From the NCBI RefSeq assembly GCF_964340395.1, contig NC_135565.1:6757142-6821141 (forward strand): 64,000 bases of DNA, written 5' to 3'. Source of the stretch: Glandiceps talaboti. Taxonomy: Eukaryota > Hemichordata > Enteropneusta > Spengelidae. This document shows positions 37,297-47,998 of this stretch, one piece after another (positions within the stretch are counted from its first letter, which is position 1; every line of letters begins with the position of its first letter). The translations under genes were made by a program, and so were the position numbers. The notes under the pieces were generated by a model, which worked only from the letters and a program-made list of their open reading frames with translations, was not told the origin of the DNA and ran no database searches.

Positions 37297-40200
37297 GAGA
37301 CAGACAACCAAACAAATAAAGGTGAAAACATAACCTCCGTCCAACCTTAATGGTGTATATAATAATTCGGGTGTTGTATGGTGTTCTCCGTGCCTCTAGG
37401 AAGAAATACGGGTCAATTATGATAAAATATGACGTATTTCAGTTCGTTTTGATAGGTTTACTCATAATTTTGTTTGGCCTGGCTTGGTTCTGATTGGCCA
37501 AGCTCGGCTTCTTAAGTTTTGTACCGTTCAGTTCGATTCCGGCGAAGGCTGACAACTGATACACAATGTTTGACACTAACACTATATTATCAAGTAAACT
37601 ACTCGTTTAATTAATGGAAAATATTGGATTATGAAATAATGAACTTTTCTTCTGATTTGGTTTTCACAGGTAGGCAAAGCTAAGACACCCGTTAAGACAG
37701 CGGCAGTCGTAAAGAGGACCTCACCAGCTAAGGAGGTCACCACCACTACTCCAACCATCACCACCACCACCACCACCACGAACAACAATGAGGCATTCGA
37801 TCCGAGTGAACTCCAAAAGGTATATATGACGTCAGAGCAGGATATGACGTACAATCAAATTAGGTTTACATACCATGGCCAGTTAAAATATTTAGAAAAC
37901 AAAATCATTGATCCATAAAACATTTCCTAAGCATGGTACTGAAATGTTGGAACAAAGTAAAAGCCATGTACAAAAACAATGAAATATAAGGATACATAAC
38001 AAAAACGTCAACACATTGATATAGTGTACTCAATCAACTTTGCACTATACATTCTGGGGATGTTTTCTTTTCGTTTCGTCCTAAACTTGAAAACTACTCT
38101 TCTGCTGACACGTGCAGAATTCTTGTAATAGTTCGGGATGGAACTAGGTGGTGGTATGTATGCATCATCATAATCATTATTAAAGAAAGTATAAGTAAAC
38201 ATATTCTTATAACATATTTTCTTTCTCTCTGACCGAACAGTTCATACTGGCGGATACAATGTCAGTCGTCCCATCTCTTGATCCCAGGGTATGGTGTCGT
38301 CTCTACCTTCTGGAGAAAACCAAAGCCATTGATGCGTTCAGTATTGGGTCTCCCACAGTTGTTGTGGATGGGTCGTCAAGGCAACAACGTGGAAGGTGAG
38401 TTTTGGTTCCTTGGTCTAATGTGGATCTTGTAAGTTGACCAGGATAAATGATGTGGAGAGTATTACATTCATATATGTGTTGATTTAAGGCAGTGCCCTC
38501 AACGACATATCTTTCATTCTATGCGAAATCAAGAAACTGCTCATTGAAGACAAAGATACATTACTGGTTACCATAGTTACATACTTACTCATTATTTGAA
38601 TATTTTCAGAATTGGATTCCAATCCCTATCCTATTCCAATGAAGATTCTCAATCGCAACGAATACGTACGTTTATTGGCAAAGGTGTACAGCTAGAGATG
38701 GATTCAGAAGGCCATGTATGGGCCACTAGACTAACCAAGAATGACGTATTTGTCAGGGGTTGGACTCGACCTCAGTATTGCTGTGTTTCCGCTGAGGTCA
38801 TCAAAAACGGCGGACGTCTGTTGTATGGCGAGGCGATGAAGGTAGGAGCACTTTAGCAATACAAATAGTTTCTTTTTTTAAATAGGTAATTCTGGAAACA
38901 AAATTGATAGGTAATATACTTTGATTAGCATATAGAAATGGGTCAGTCTCAAATTATAATGAATGTGATATTCAATTTAGAACAAAAAATATGGAACATA
39001 TACTCTGGTCGTTCTACGTCACGACAACGGGCGTCTATGTCATGACAAAGCGTGTCTACGTCACTGGTTCTGCTGTATTCGAAATGTGAGTCAAAACGTT
39101 CAAAATTGCCATTATTTTCCTGGACTTTTCTTTATGATATTACTGGTGCTGGTATACTACCGGAAAATACTTGAGACCTAAGGGTTGTCACTATTAGTCT
39201 ATCGACTCGTATTGACAAAGACCCCTTAGGTCACTCGTATTTTCCTTGGTTGAATGAAGAAAAATATTGGAGAATAATATCTGAATATAGTTGTCTCCAA
39301 ACACTTCTTCAAGTAAAGCTATAAATTAGTAAAAAAAAAATCAGTTGGCACGTTTATCTTTCTCTACACAGGTGTTTGATATGAATGAATTTATAGTACA
39401 TGTAGCAATGGAAGAAGAAAGATCAGGAAGCCATGATTTTATCAGACATCTATGTATCACATCGTTGAGTTTCATCAAGAACAGTGAAGATGACAAAAAG
39501 ACGCCATGTTGGATATCAATAGCTGTACTGCCAGCTCTAAGACAGAGAATGAGTGATCCAACAGGTAATGAAAATATGATATTATAAAAAGAAATGATTA
39601 AATTTAACAGGTAACATAACATTCATCTTGTCAAGTCATATGGTGGAACATTACAACTGTTACATGTCAAGTAAACTCCGATTAAATGTAGCTATGGATT
39701 ATGTCCTGTTTGTGCATCACACACATATGTAGAATACATACATATATTACTTTCTGATCTTCGCACACAGCTGATAGACCAAGTAATAACACCCGAATCA
39801 CTCTCATATCTCATATCTGACTCAACTTCTGTATGTACGTACCAGGATCACACTTGAACTTTAAAGGGAATTAGCTCAGACTACACACAGTGTTTAAAGA
39901 TCTACACTCGAGACGAAGGCAAGCACCCAGCATAGTGCCTCGTTCATTGACTTCCCGCGAAGCCAAGTCCTCTTGCCAAATCTGAAGTGCCTGTCAGTCC
40001 CCAGTGACCTTTATTGTGACGTCCTTAAAGTCTAAATATACATAACGCATGACCAATGGCCAAATAATCAATGCATTCCATATAGAGCTTTTCTGGGCGT
40101 GATCATGCCCTAAAAATATACTCAAAACATTGATAAATGATCACTATGAATCCTAGATATTTATGAAATGCAGACCGTCGTCTCATGTATTCGAGTATGC

Positions 40201-43200
40201 TTGGAATCCTGTGTGGCACGGTCTAAATCCGATATCCTTGAGACAGTCTATTGACCTTTCAGTCAAACTAGGCCATGCGATGTTGTTAAAATATTAAGTT
40301 TACTGAAATATAAATATGTCATCTGTGACACTTTCCCCTCTTTCCAAAATTTGTAACGCCCTCGTTACAGACTAAAATATCTAAAAAATAATTTACCCTT
40401 CATAAATGAAAATTGAAAAGAAGTAATTAATGCTGTTTCGTATGAAGTGTTAGAAATGTAAAATTTATACGACCCTTGAAAACTAAGATTGCTAAAATCT
40501 CAAATTCCGAACCAGATATACTTGTTTCGTCAACATGTACTTTAATGAATAAATGACATCAAAGAGAGACATCACAGATAAGTCGAAAATTGAATCGTAG
40601 AATAATTATATCCTGAGTTGGCTATTGAATTGTGTACTTCTCAATCACATCACAAACATACGTTCGACTGGCCAGTCTTTTTCAATCATTCACACAATCA
40701 TACTGATCGATGTGACCATTCATAACGTACTGTTCGGGCCCCCTCTATTTTCATTAACACTACCAGACAAGTACAGTCATCAATAGAATTCTCAGGTCTA
40801 AAGAACTTTGCTAGGAATATTATATCTGCAGCATTTAAAAGTTGAACATAAAGAAATATAAATAGGAGAATGTTTTAATGTTGACCAAGTTATACCCGAT
40901 TGATCGTGTACATAACTAAATTATAACATAAGTATTCCTATCTGAAAGGAATGTAGGTATCTGTCTCGTAAAATCAAATGATGACATTAAATATCTATGC
41001 TATGAATAAATATTAACTCTTAAATATTTCATCACGCCAATATTGAAAATTGTCACTGACAAACGGTCAGCATGCCATATTCGTGATCATATTCCAAATT
41101 GAATCTTTAACTGCAGACGAAATCAATATTATGAAAAATGGTGTAGCATAAAAGTGTGTGTCAGTGACGTCGTCTTTGTTTAGTGAAGTCAAAATTAACC
41201 AGTCAATGTTATTCAAGTAATCTAAGTCCAGTAACTTGTGATTTCACCCTGATATCAGCTATCAAGAACACTGACCTAAATGTATTGTCTTACAGCTATC
41301 CTTAAGTTACACTAACTAATCAGCTGTTACAGTCATCAAGAGAAGTCAGTTGCGCCAACACCATCATTGTCGTGTAAGAAACCCTACGTCATTATTTAAA
41401 CATTACAGGCATCTTAGCTGTTCATCCATGTTTAAAATTTGACATCTTCAGTATGTTAACGACTTATACAGAACTATTAAGACCATTAATATTAATCCAA
41501 TAAGTCAATTTAGTTTTCATTACAAGTAACCTGATTGACCATAAGTAGGTTGGTAATTTTCTCATTGCAATTCAATATACCCTTTGAATCAATACCACTA
41601 GAAATTATGCACGCAGCTCAAGTGAAAATAGTCCTTTCTCATCGAGTATATGGGTGCAATTTTCTTTGTATCTATAAATGATTATGGACATTTTTGTTTG
41701 CCTTTTGGTGACCCCATAATTGGAAGTTTGAACGATTAACAGTTCATCTGAGGAATTTCATAAATTCTTGCGGAATATGAAAGGAATTTCGTATAAACAA
41801 TAACACAGTTCATTTCGGTCGGATCTCTGTTTTACACCCAATTCGAATTCAAATAGTTATCTTGTACAGCAGATTCAATAAAATACTATATCAATTTGGT
41901 TCCTTCCTTTACCATAGGAACCTTACATCACAAAATCAGACTCAACGTGTGAGCAACGCATTTATCTGTAGCGTTTTCGGCTCACTACAACTCAGAGTCA
42001 ACAAAACTTCGAGGAGTTTCCAATACTCCATACTTCAAGAAATATCCTTATTAAAACTAAAATTTTCTCCATAGATAAATCAATAATATTCTTTCTGCTT
42101 GTACGCGACCATTGAGATGTAAAACAGCATCACTGAAATGGTTGTGGTAAGAAAATAGATTCCCAGAATTGTTCGTCGTCAAACTAAATCGAACATACAA
42201 TTATTATTTCTTACACATGTCTCTCATGATTAGCTTTGTACACACAGTAACAAACTCGCTGATCGTGAATAGAAATGAATTGAGCAATAATAATAATGTC
42301 AATCTTTAAAAAAATTTTACTACCGTATGATTAATGAGTTCTTTGTCCGTCAAAAGTCTTAAATATGTACTTCACATGCAAACTGCTGCGTTCTGTATAA
42401 GCGTCCGATATTTTTTGTTGAAAATTAAAGTGTTCTTCATACTCGTGCTTGTAGGAATCGAATGTCAGTTGGTCGCGTTGATGGCTTCACCTAAAGTTTG
42501 TCATAGTCTTTATTGTTGTCTCGTTATTCAAAATTCCACGCTTTCAGACACATTCTCTCCTTCTGCAATGTTATATTCCGTTACTGCGATGTTATCAGTT
42601 CTAGTTCGTGTAGGATTCCCACCATTGGAACATAATCGTTAAAGTTTCCTTTCGAAAAGTTCTTGAATCTTCTCCGCATCCCTTTTTGTACAAACTTTTT
42701 CTTCTCATGCATCATTGTTTCTTCGTTACAGTGTTAATTTGTTTTACTCACCCAGTGGGGTTGTGTTTTTCTTCTTAAAGGTTGTCGGTAAGTCTTCGTA
42801 AGGTTCAAACTTGATTCATTATACACACAAATGGTTGTTCAAGCCCCGGATCTCCATCAATATTACTACTTTCTGTTGTTCAAGCCCCGGATCGCCACCA
42901 ATATTACTACTTTCTGTTGTTCGCACACAGCTGATAGACCAAGTAATAACACCCGAATCACTCTCATATCTCATATCTGACTCAACTTCTGTATGTACGT
43001 ACCAGGATCACACTTGAACTTTAAAGGGAATTAGCTCAGACTACACACAGTGTTTAAAGATCTACACTCGAGACGAAGGCAAGCACCCAGCATAGTGCCT
43101 CGTTCATTGACTTCCCGCGAAGCCAAGTCCTCTTGCCAAATCTGAAGTGCCTGTCAGTCCCCAGTGACCTTTATTGTGACGTCCTTAAAGTCTAAATATA

Positions 43201-43749
43201 CATAACGCATGACCAATGGCCAAATAATCAATGCATTCCATATAGAGCTTTTCTGGGCGTGATCATGCCCTAAAAATATACTCAAAACATTGATAAATGA
43301 TCACTATGAATCCTAGATATTTATGAAATGCAGACCGTCGTCTCATGTATTCGAGTATGCTTGGAATCCTGTGTGGCACGGTCTAAATCCGATATCCTTG
43401 AGACAGTCTATTGACCTTTCAGTCAAACTAGGCCATGCGATGTTGTTAAAATATTAAGTTTACTGAAATATAAATATGTCATCTGTGACACATACATACA
43501 TACATACATACATACATACATACATACATACATACATACATACACACACACATACATACATACATAAATACATACATACATACATACATACACACACACA
43601 CATACATACATACATACATACATACATACATACATACATACATACATACATACATAGTATACATACATACATACATACATACATACATACATACACACAC
43701 ACACATACATACATACATACATACATACATACATACATACATACATACA

Positions 43750-43780
<31 letters not shown>

Positions 43781-45159
43781 TTAAACATATTCTTTCCTTA
43801 TTTAGTTCTAGATGAGATAAGAGAAATTAGAAATGAATATCGGACTGCTAAGGAGATAAAGGAAGAAGCTGAAAGACTCTCCAAGGTAATACATAATTTA
43901 ACTACTTAGATAAGTTCAAGTGTGTCCATGACAAGTCTCGCCTCAGGCCATCAAACAAGCTCGACATACAAAGCTTAGGGACTATGGTCACCAGTCTGGC
44001 AGCGAGATTAGACCCAATATTCAACGACACCTTACTATAACCTTTCGGTCGTGAAAATCGGTCTACACTTGAATTGTAGTCCAGCCTTCTCGAAGCATCC
44101 CACCTCTAGCCTATTAAACTTCAACATAGTGGAGCACAAATAACAACGATCGTCCATGACAAAACACCACAAGACGTTTGAGAATCTTTTTGAACAATAC
44201 AAACAGTGTCAATTGTATTTATTGGGTAAATTGAAGTTAGGGGAATCTCTTGTTCTTCTTCAGCTTTGAATGTTTGTGTACTTTATATTTCACACAGAAA
44301 AGACGATGGGCTAAAATGAATACAAGGTCTTCGAATTTTGAGAAAGGTGAACGCAAAGCCGGACGACTTGTAAGACTTGAAGAAAGAGAAAAGGCCATTG
44401 CTGAGGGGTTGCCATGGAAATATAGTTGGGTGAAATCAGACGATGAAGAATCAGACAAAACGCCAGGTAAAATAATTAAATGTTTCGTTCTCAGAAAATG
44501 TCTGAATGCCAAAGCGTCTTAAACACACAATTGCAACATAAAGGTTTTGTTTGAATATGAATGATACTCATCTGTACCGGAGCTAGGGAGTTATACTTGA
44601 GCCGTGAAATTGATTGGACCACCTAAGGGACCGGACAGAATTTACGGCAGAGGGGGGGGCTGGGGAGAAATTGGGGGGGGGGGGCATGAAAAAAATGGGA
44701 GGCTTGAAGGGGGGGGGGCCATGGAAATTCTCATGGTTTGAAAGGGGGGGGGGGCCGCGAAATATTTTGTCATTGAAAAAAATTAATATGTTATAAAATT
44801 TAGCATTGCATGAGATAGCACTTGATATCGCCTTTAATATTGAATGTCTACACTTTCATTTATGTATTAAAATGGAAGTGTGTACGTTTGTATTTAGTGA
44901 AGCATAAAAACACTACTCAAGATTAATTTGATACACCCTTAATTACTCTTATATACTCCAAGTTGTTCACACACACACACATATGTATACATACATACAT
45001 ACATACATACATACATACATACATGCATGCATGCATGCATGCATACATGCATACATACATACATACATACATACATACATACATACATACATACATACAT
45101 ACATACATGCATGCATGCATGCATGCATACATGCATACATGCATACATACATACATACA

Positions 45160-45192
<33 letters not shown>

Positions 45193-46503
45193 TTTAGCAC
45201 TGTGGAAACAGGTTCAGTGTGTAATTACCATCAAGGATACATTACAGGTCCTAATATATATATATGGTAATATACTAGCATAGGACCTGTAATTTATGTG
45301 TTTAAAAAGTGACCTTTTGGTGAAAAATGTAAATACAAAAACGTCTGGCCAGATTAATTTAGATAGGTGTTTTATTTCTTTCCTTGACACTATTCTTGAG
45401 TTTCACTCTCAGACTCACTAGAGTCTGAAGATATGAGGCAAGACTTGTCTTTCTTTCTATCTAAAACCAGTGAAATTAAACTATTTCCCTCCTCAGCATC
45501 ATCAAATGCATCTATCTGTACTAAATACTGTAAAGCATTTAGATGTCTGCGTGGTGTTAAAGTGGCCATATGGATGAGAATTTGGTATTTATTTTGGATT
45601 TTTATTTGATAAAACAGCTTCACAATGTTTTTCTACTTGAAAAAATAAAGCGAAAGGACATATACCAAGTTTATGTTCGCAACTCAATAAAATGCAAAAC
45701 ATTAAACAATGTGTGAAATGTTTGTTATTGTACGTACAATAACAAACTTTTTACACTTTTTGCATCTTTTTGCATTGTATTGCGTTATGAACATGGACTT
45801 GGTATATCTTCTTTCGCTTTATTTTTTCAAGTAGAAAAACATAGTGAAGCTGTTTTATCAAATAAAAATCCAAAATAAATACCAAAGTCTCATCCATATG
45901 GCCACTTTAAGTGTTTTTTCATCAGTGACATGAAGTCACAAATGTCTTACATTTACAGGTGTATTGGTAATGCATTTGGTGTAGGAAAGTGAAAGCTGCA
46001 TAAAATCCTTAGTTTGCTAGCACTTCATGACATCACAAATGTCTGACATTAGATAGTTATTGTGTTATGAGTATAAATAGATATTTGAATACACTATGTA
46101 GGTGATGTGATGTCCTTAGATACTCCCCACAAATGTCCCCACTACAGTTTTTCACAAATCACGCATGTGAATGTGTGTTTAACTCTGTGTCTGTGTTTCT
46201 GTGTATGTATCAGTGAATGACAGTTAAAACCACCACATCAAATGCCTTGGTATTAAGTGATGACTACTTATGGTGTCTAGTTGGGAAATACACAATATTA
46301 TAACACATGTGTATGATTACATGTATGGTCAAAATGTTTTATTTTGTTTTGTTTTCTAAAAAACTTCCTCTACAATTACTAAGTTGTTTGGGCTGAAATA
46401 GTAACATAATAGTAGTACCAAAAGAAATATTACAGTTGTGCTACAGTAACAAAAAAAATTGTACTCTTTTTAGTTATTGTAGGGGGCAGGATATTGTGCA
46501 CTT

Positions 46504-46535
<32 letters not shown>

Positions 46536-47329
46536 TTTTTGGGGGGGGGGGGGCATGAAATTTTTATACTTTTGAAAGGGGGGCTGTGAAATTTTGGTCA
46601 CAGTGGATGGGGGGGGGGGCAGGAAAAAAAACAAGTCAGAGATAATTTCTCCCCAGCCCCCCCCCCCCCCCCCCTGCCGTAAATTCTGTCCGGTCCCTAA
46701 CATGACTGGTTTGTACAGCTGACTACGAGTGACCACTCGTCTGTGCACATCCATTTACATCTCTCACTTTCTGACATGTACTATTTTTTGTACGCCATTT
46801 ACACTTCTAGATACAAGTGACGTACAATCTGAATCTGACCAGAGTACAGCTGAGTCATCGTATTACGTCAGTGACGTATCGTCACGATACAGACAACAAG
46901 GAGGCGCAGATATACGTACAGCTACTTTGAAGAGATTGGAACAAACAGATCCGGGTAATTTTGACCTATGAACTCTTCTTATATTAAACTTAGTTTGATG
47001 TATACAATATAAATTTTTAAGTGTTTCTGCTGCTGCTGCTGCTGATGATGATGGTGGTGGTGGTGGTGGTGGTGGTGGTGGTGTCGGCGGCGGCGGTGGT
47101 TGTGGTGGTTGTGATGGAGGTGATGATGATGACGATAGAAGTGAATGTGGTAGTGATGATGACTTCGTCGAAGTTATAACACTAAACACTATACAGTTAC
47201 ATATATCAATAGTAGCTGGTAAGGTGAAATAAGCAAAAAAATAATCTTGCGCACTAAATACACCCTGTAACTTAGTTAGTTAGTTCATCCATTCATTCAC
47301 TCACTCAGTTAACTCACTGTCGGTCTATA

Positions 47330-47414
<85 letters not shown>

Positions 47415-47707
47415 TTGCTAACTTCTACATTATGTAACGAAACAGTGAACCAATAAAATAGTAAAATCCAAAAATACGTAGAACTATCAAATCAATGAAA
47501 ACACTATTCTGACATACTTTATGTTCTATTATTTATACAGGTTTAAGACGTCGACAGAGTCGGCATCACTACGCCCCTGAACCAGTTACAGACGAGAAAT
47601 TATACACGTCAAATGTGAGCGGAATGAAAATTGAAAAACGTAGACAATGGGCGAAAGTGAGAGAATTTATACGACAAGACGAAGAGAAAGAAATAACACA
47701 GGAATGA
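24567..47707 (+). CDS. Unconventional myosin with a SMAD-type MH2 domain in its tail, 25 exons, 1,217 residues
   Basis: Exons: 24567-24671, 26435-26500, 27647-27874, 28498-28612, 29207-29354, 30162-30282, 30728-30845, 31592-31663, 32054-32192, 32714-32939, 33280-33450, 34042-34187, 34772-34858, 35203-35266, 35530-35735, 36235-36346, 36755-36994, 37670-37819, 38241-38395, 38610-38841, 39372-39564, 43806-43885, 44298-44466, 46811-46954, 47541-47707. Every junction is AG/GT and phases match, so the frame runs unbroken to TGA. Motor (about 1-725): P-loop GESGTGKT 99-106, switch I NNSSRFGK 150-157, switch II DIFGFE 382-387, actin-face [11 protein letters not shown] 616-626. The TEDS position is Glu326, which in other myosins removes the need for head phosphorylation. 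One IQ motif lies near 733-750 ([13 protein letters not shown]). Residues 789-838 are Lys/Thr-rich. Residues 839-1031 resemble MH2; 1032-1217 are highly charged. By eye the head is nearest to class III, but there is no N-terminal kinase. Class assignment needs a tree. Expected role: actin-based cytoplasmic motor. Confidence 0.95.
27041..27192. mobile_element. Small Harbinger-like MITE
   Basis: GGGTGACCCTAT at the left faces ATAGGGTCACCC at the right, both flanked by TAA (27,038-27,040 and 27,193-27,195). GG-starting inverted repeats with a 3-bp TAA target duplication are typical of PIF/Harbinger elements. Further inner arm identity covers ATGTTTCTC/GAGAAACAT. It is intronic in the myosin gene. 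Confidence 0.8.
27985..28400. repeat. Cluster of microsatellites (GTAT, CAAT, CAGT, ATTA)
   Basis: (GTAT)n at 27,985-28,048 and 28,112-28,197, (AATC/CAGT)n at 28,232-28,335 and (AATT)n at about 28,370-28,400, all within one myosin intron. Long open frames over them are artefacts. Confidence 0.95.
28717..29038. mobile_element. Foldback MITE, TTCAAGTGACCGTTCA family, copy 1
   Basis: Left end TTCAAGTGACCGTTCAGTGG matches the inverted right end (…GTTAACTTGAAA). It shares CAGTTTCTTATTGGTTT and TATCAAACA with the second copy 390 bp downstream. Intronic. Confidence 0.75.
29429..29751. mobile_element. Foldback MITE, TTCAAGTGACCGTTCA family, copy 2
   Basis: Same length (about 322 bp) and ends as copy 1: TTTCAAGTGACCGTTCAC at the left and GGTAACTTGAAA at the right, with TTTGATACAACCA/TGGTTGTATCAAA inside the arms. 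It begins 75 bases after a splice donor. Open frames here are artefacts. Confidence 0.75.
29860..30010. repeat. Diverged AT-rich tandem repeat
   Basis: Repeated ATTTGCATAATTG and GTTTGTATACATGGCA blocks within a myosin intron. Confidence 0.6.
32317..32470. repeat. (CCA)n and (CAT)n trinucleotide repeats
   Basis: CCA repeats followed by about 24 CAT units, starting about 120 bases after a splice donor. Confidence 0.95.
32951..33024. repeat. (CATA)n/(CTTA)n microsatellite next to a splice donor
   Basis: CATA units begin about 11 bases after the donor of exon 32714-32939. Confidence 0.95.
33918..33970. repeat. (CAGT)n microsatellite
   Basis: About 13 CAGT units in a myosin intron. Confidence 0.95.
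35322..35406. repeat. (CTGT)n microsatellite
   Basis: CTGT units passing into CCGT variants, in a myosin intron. Confidence 0.95.
37258..37306. repeat. (ACAG)n microsatellite
   Basis: About 11 ACAG units in a myosin intron. Confidence 0.95.
38241..39564 (+). other. Exons encoding the MH2-like (SMAD C-terminal) domain
   Basis: Three exons (38241-38395, 38610-38841, 39372-39564; residues 839-1031) read through landmarks in SMAD MH2 order. [17 protein letters not shown] matches the WC...YYE...VGE.F opening. PTVVVDG matches the P.LTVDG strand. [12 protein letters not shown] matches [23 protein letters not shown] matches V.AECLSD.AIFVQS. VFDMNEF matches [17 protein letters not shown] with TPCWIS matches MC.IRMSFVKGW and TPCWIE, the most diagnostic pair. 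The L3-loop segment between SFIKN and TPCWI is shorter than in SMAD2/3 (EDDKK rather than GAEYRRQTVTS). The SMAD C-terminal SSxS is absent because the protein continues. Known MH2 roles are oligomerisation and binding to phosphoserine and receptor or cofactor partners; the role here is inference. Confidence 0.85.
39745..40330 (-). repeat. 3' LTR (minus orientation)
   Basis: Matches 42,902-43,490 without visible mismatch from TCGCACACAG onward; the outermost 16-19 bases differ slightly. Confidence 0.85.
42902..43490 (-). repeat. 5' LTR (minus orientation)
   Basis: Pairs with 39,745-40,330 at a constant offset of 3,160 bases. A 3-base indel lies near its inner edge. Confidence 0.85.
43491..43780. 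repeat. Long (CATA)n microsatellite
   Basis: CATA units interrupted by short CACA blocks; ends about 25 bases before the exon at 43,806. Overlapping open frames on both strands are artefacts. Confidence 0.95.
44980..45190. repeat. (CATA)n/(CATG)n microsatellite
   Basis: Two CATG blocks alternate with CATA blocks inside the Harbinger-like element. Confidence 0.95.
45390..45560 (-). pseudogene. Possible coding remnant inside the Harbinger-like element
   Basis: The minus strand reads an acidic, Ser-rich stretch ([12 protein letters not shown], then [13 protein letters not shown] and stop) with protein-like composition. Its apparent upstream part lies in the inserted MITE. It could be a fragment of an element-encoded protein; I do not recognise it. 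Confidence 0.3.
45561..45906. mobile_element. Palindromic foldback MITE, AGTGGCCATATG family, copy 3
   Basis: AGTGGCCATATGGATGAG at the left and its complement at the right are flanked by TTAA on both sides. The centre is a perfect palindrome, TTGTTATTGTAC facing GTACAATAACAA. It shares the structure of the copies at 5.6 and 6.3 kb. It is nested in the Harbinger-like element. Confidence 0.9.
47022..47165. repeat. Trinucleotide repeats (CTG/GAT/GGT/GGC)
   Basis: Short CTG, GAT and GGT runs within the last myosin intron; the Pro/Ser-rich minus-strand frame is an artefact. Confidence 0.9.
47332..47412. repeat. (CTGT)n microsatellite
   Basis: About 19 CTGT units in the last myosin intron. Confidence 0.95.
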
Positions 47708-47863
47708 AATAATATATATGCATATTTATAGGCATATTGTAACTTATATACGATCTGTTACTCTCATGAAATATAGAGTCATACATTACTCAGAGTTTCA
47801 CGCTTCCAGCGATCTTCAGACTCAGTTTCAGATTCAGGTCTGAAGAGTAACGACTTATTACAT

Positions 47864-47998
<135 letters not shown>

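Larger units (their letters stand above)
39745..43490 (-). mobile_element. Non-autonomous LTR retrotransposon in a myosin intron
   Basis: Direct repeats at 39,745-40,330 and 42,902-43,490 look identical over about 570 bases. Read on the minus strand each LTR starts TGTCACAGATGACATATT. Just before the 3' LTR (plus 40,331-40,347) is a polypurine tract, GGAAAGAGGGGAAAG. Just after the 5' LTR is TTGGTGGCGATCCGGGGC (plus about 42,878-42,901), which has the form of a tRNA primer-binding site. CATA occurs at both outer borders (TSD candidate), next to a CATA microsatellite on the right. The LTR-end plus PBS unit is duplicated in tandem (42,836-42,915). The 2.6-kb interior has no substantial minus-strand open frame, so gag and pol are absent. 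Confidence 0.85.
44627..46697. mobile_element. PIF/Harbinger-like element with G-tract ends
   Basis: GGGACCGGACAGAATTTACG at the left faces its complement at the right. Homology continues into a G tract and CTGGGGAGAAATT, giving arms of about 50 bp. TAA flanks both sides (44,624-44,626 and 46,698-46,700). Several runs of 8-13 G lie near the left end; near the right end there are G runs and a run of about 18 C. Nested inside are a CATA/CATG microsatellite and a palindromic MITE. No intact transposase is visible. It sits in the intron between exons 44298-44466 and 46811-46954. Confidence 0.8.
43806..47707 (+). other. Exons encoding the charged C-terminal tail
   Basis: Four exons (43806-43885, 44298-44466, 46811-46954, 47541-47707; residues 1032-1217). 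The first is a likely short helix rich in Glu, Lys and Arg ([20 protein letters not shown]). A basic motif, KRRWAK at 1059-1064, recurs as KRRQWAK at about 1195-1201. Between them is an acidic, Ser-rich stretch ([14 protein letters not shown]). I recognise no named domain. Splicing over the preceding 4.2-kb intron, which holds the LTR element, keeps the frame (phase 1). Confidence 0.85.

Noticed and set aside
39565-39622. Read-through of the MH2 exon past the donor (GNENMIL then stop) as the real C terminus
   Set aside because: The GTAATG donor and the phase-matched acceptor at 43,806, followed by three more phase-matched coding exons, make splicing the better model; an intron-retained isoform remains possible.
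42334-42642. 102-codon plus-strand frame inside the LTR element
   Set aside because: Antisense to the element, no recognisable motif, and gag/pol would be on the minus strand.
46863-47189. Minus-strand Pro/Ser-rich frame
   Set aside because: Antisense of a real myosin exon plus trinucleotide repeats.
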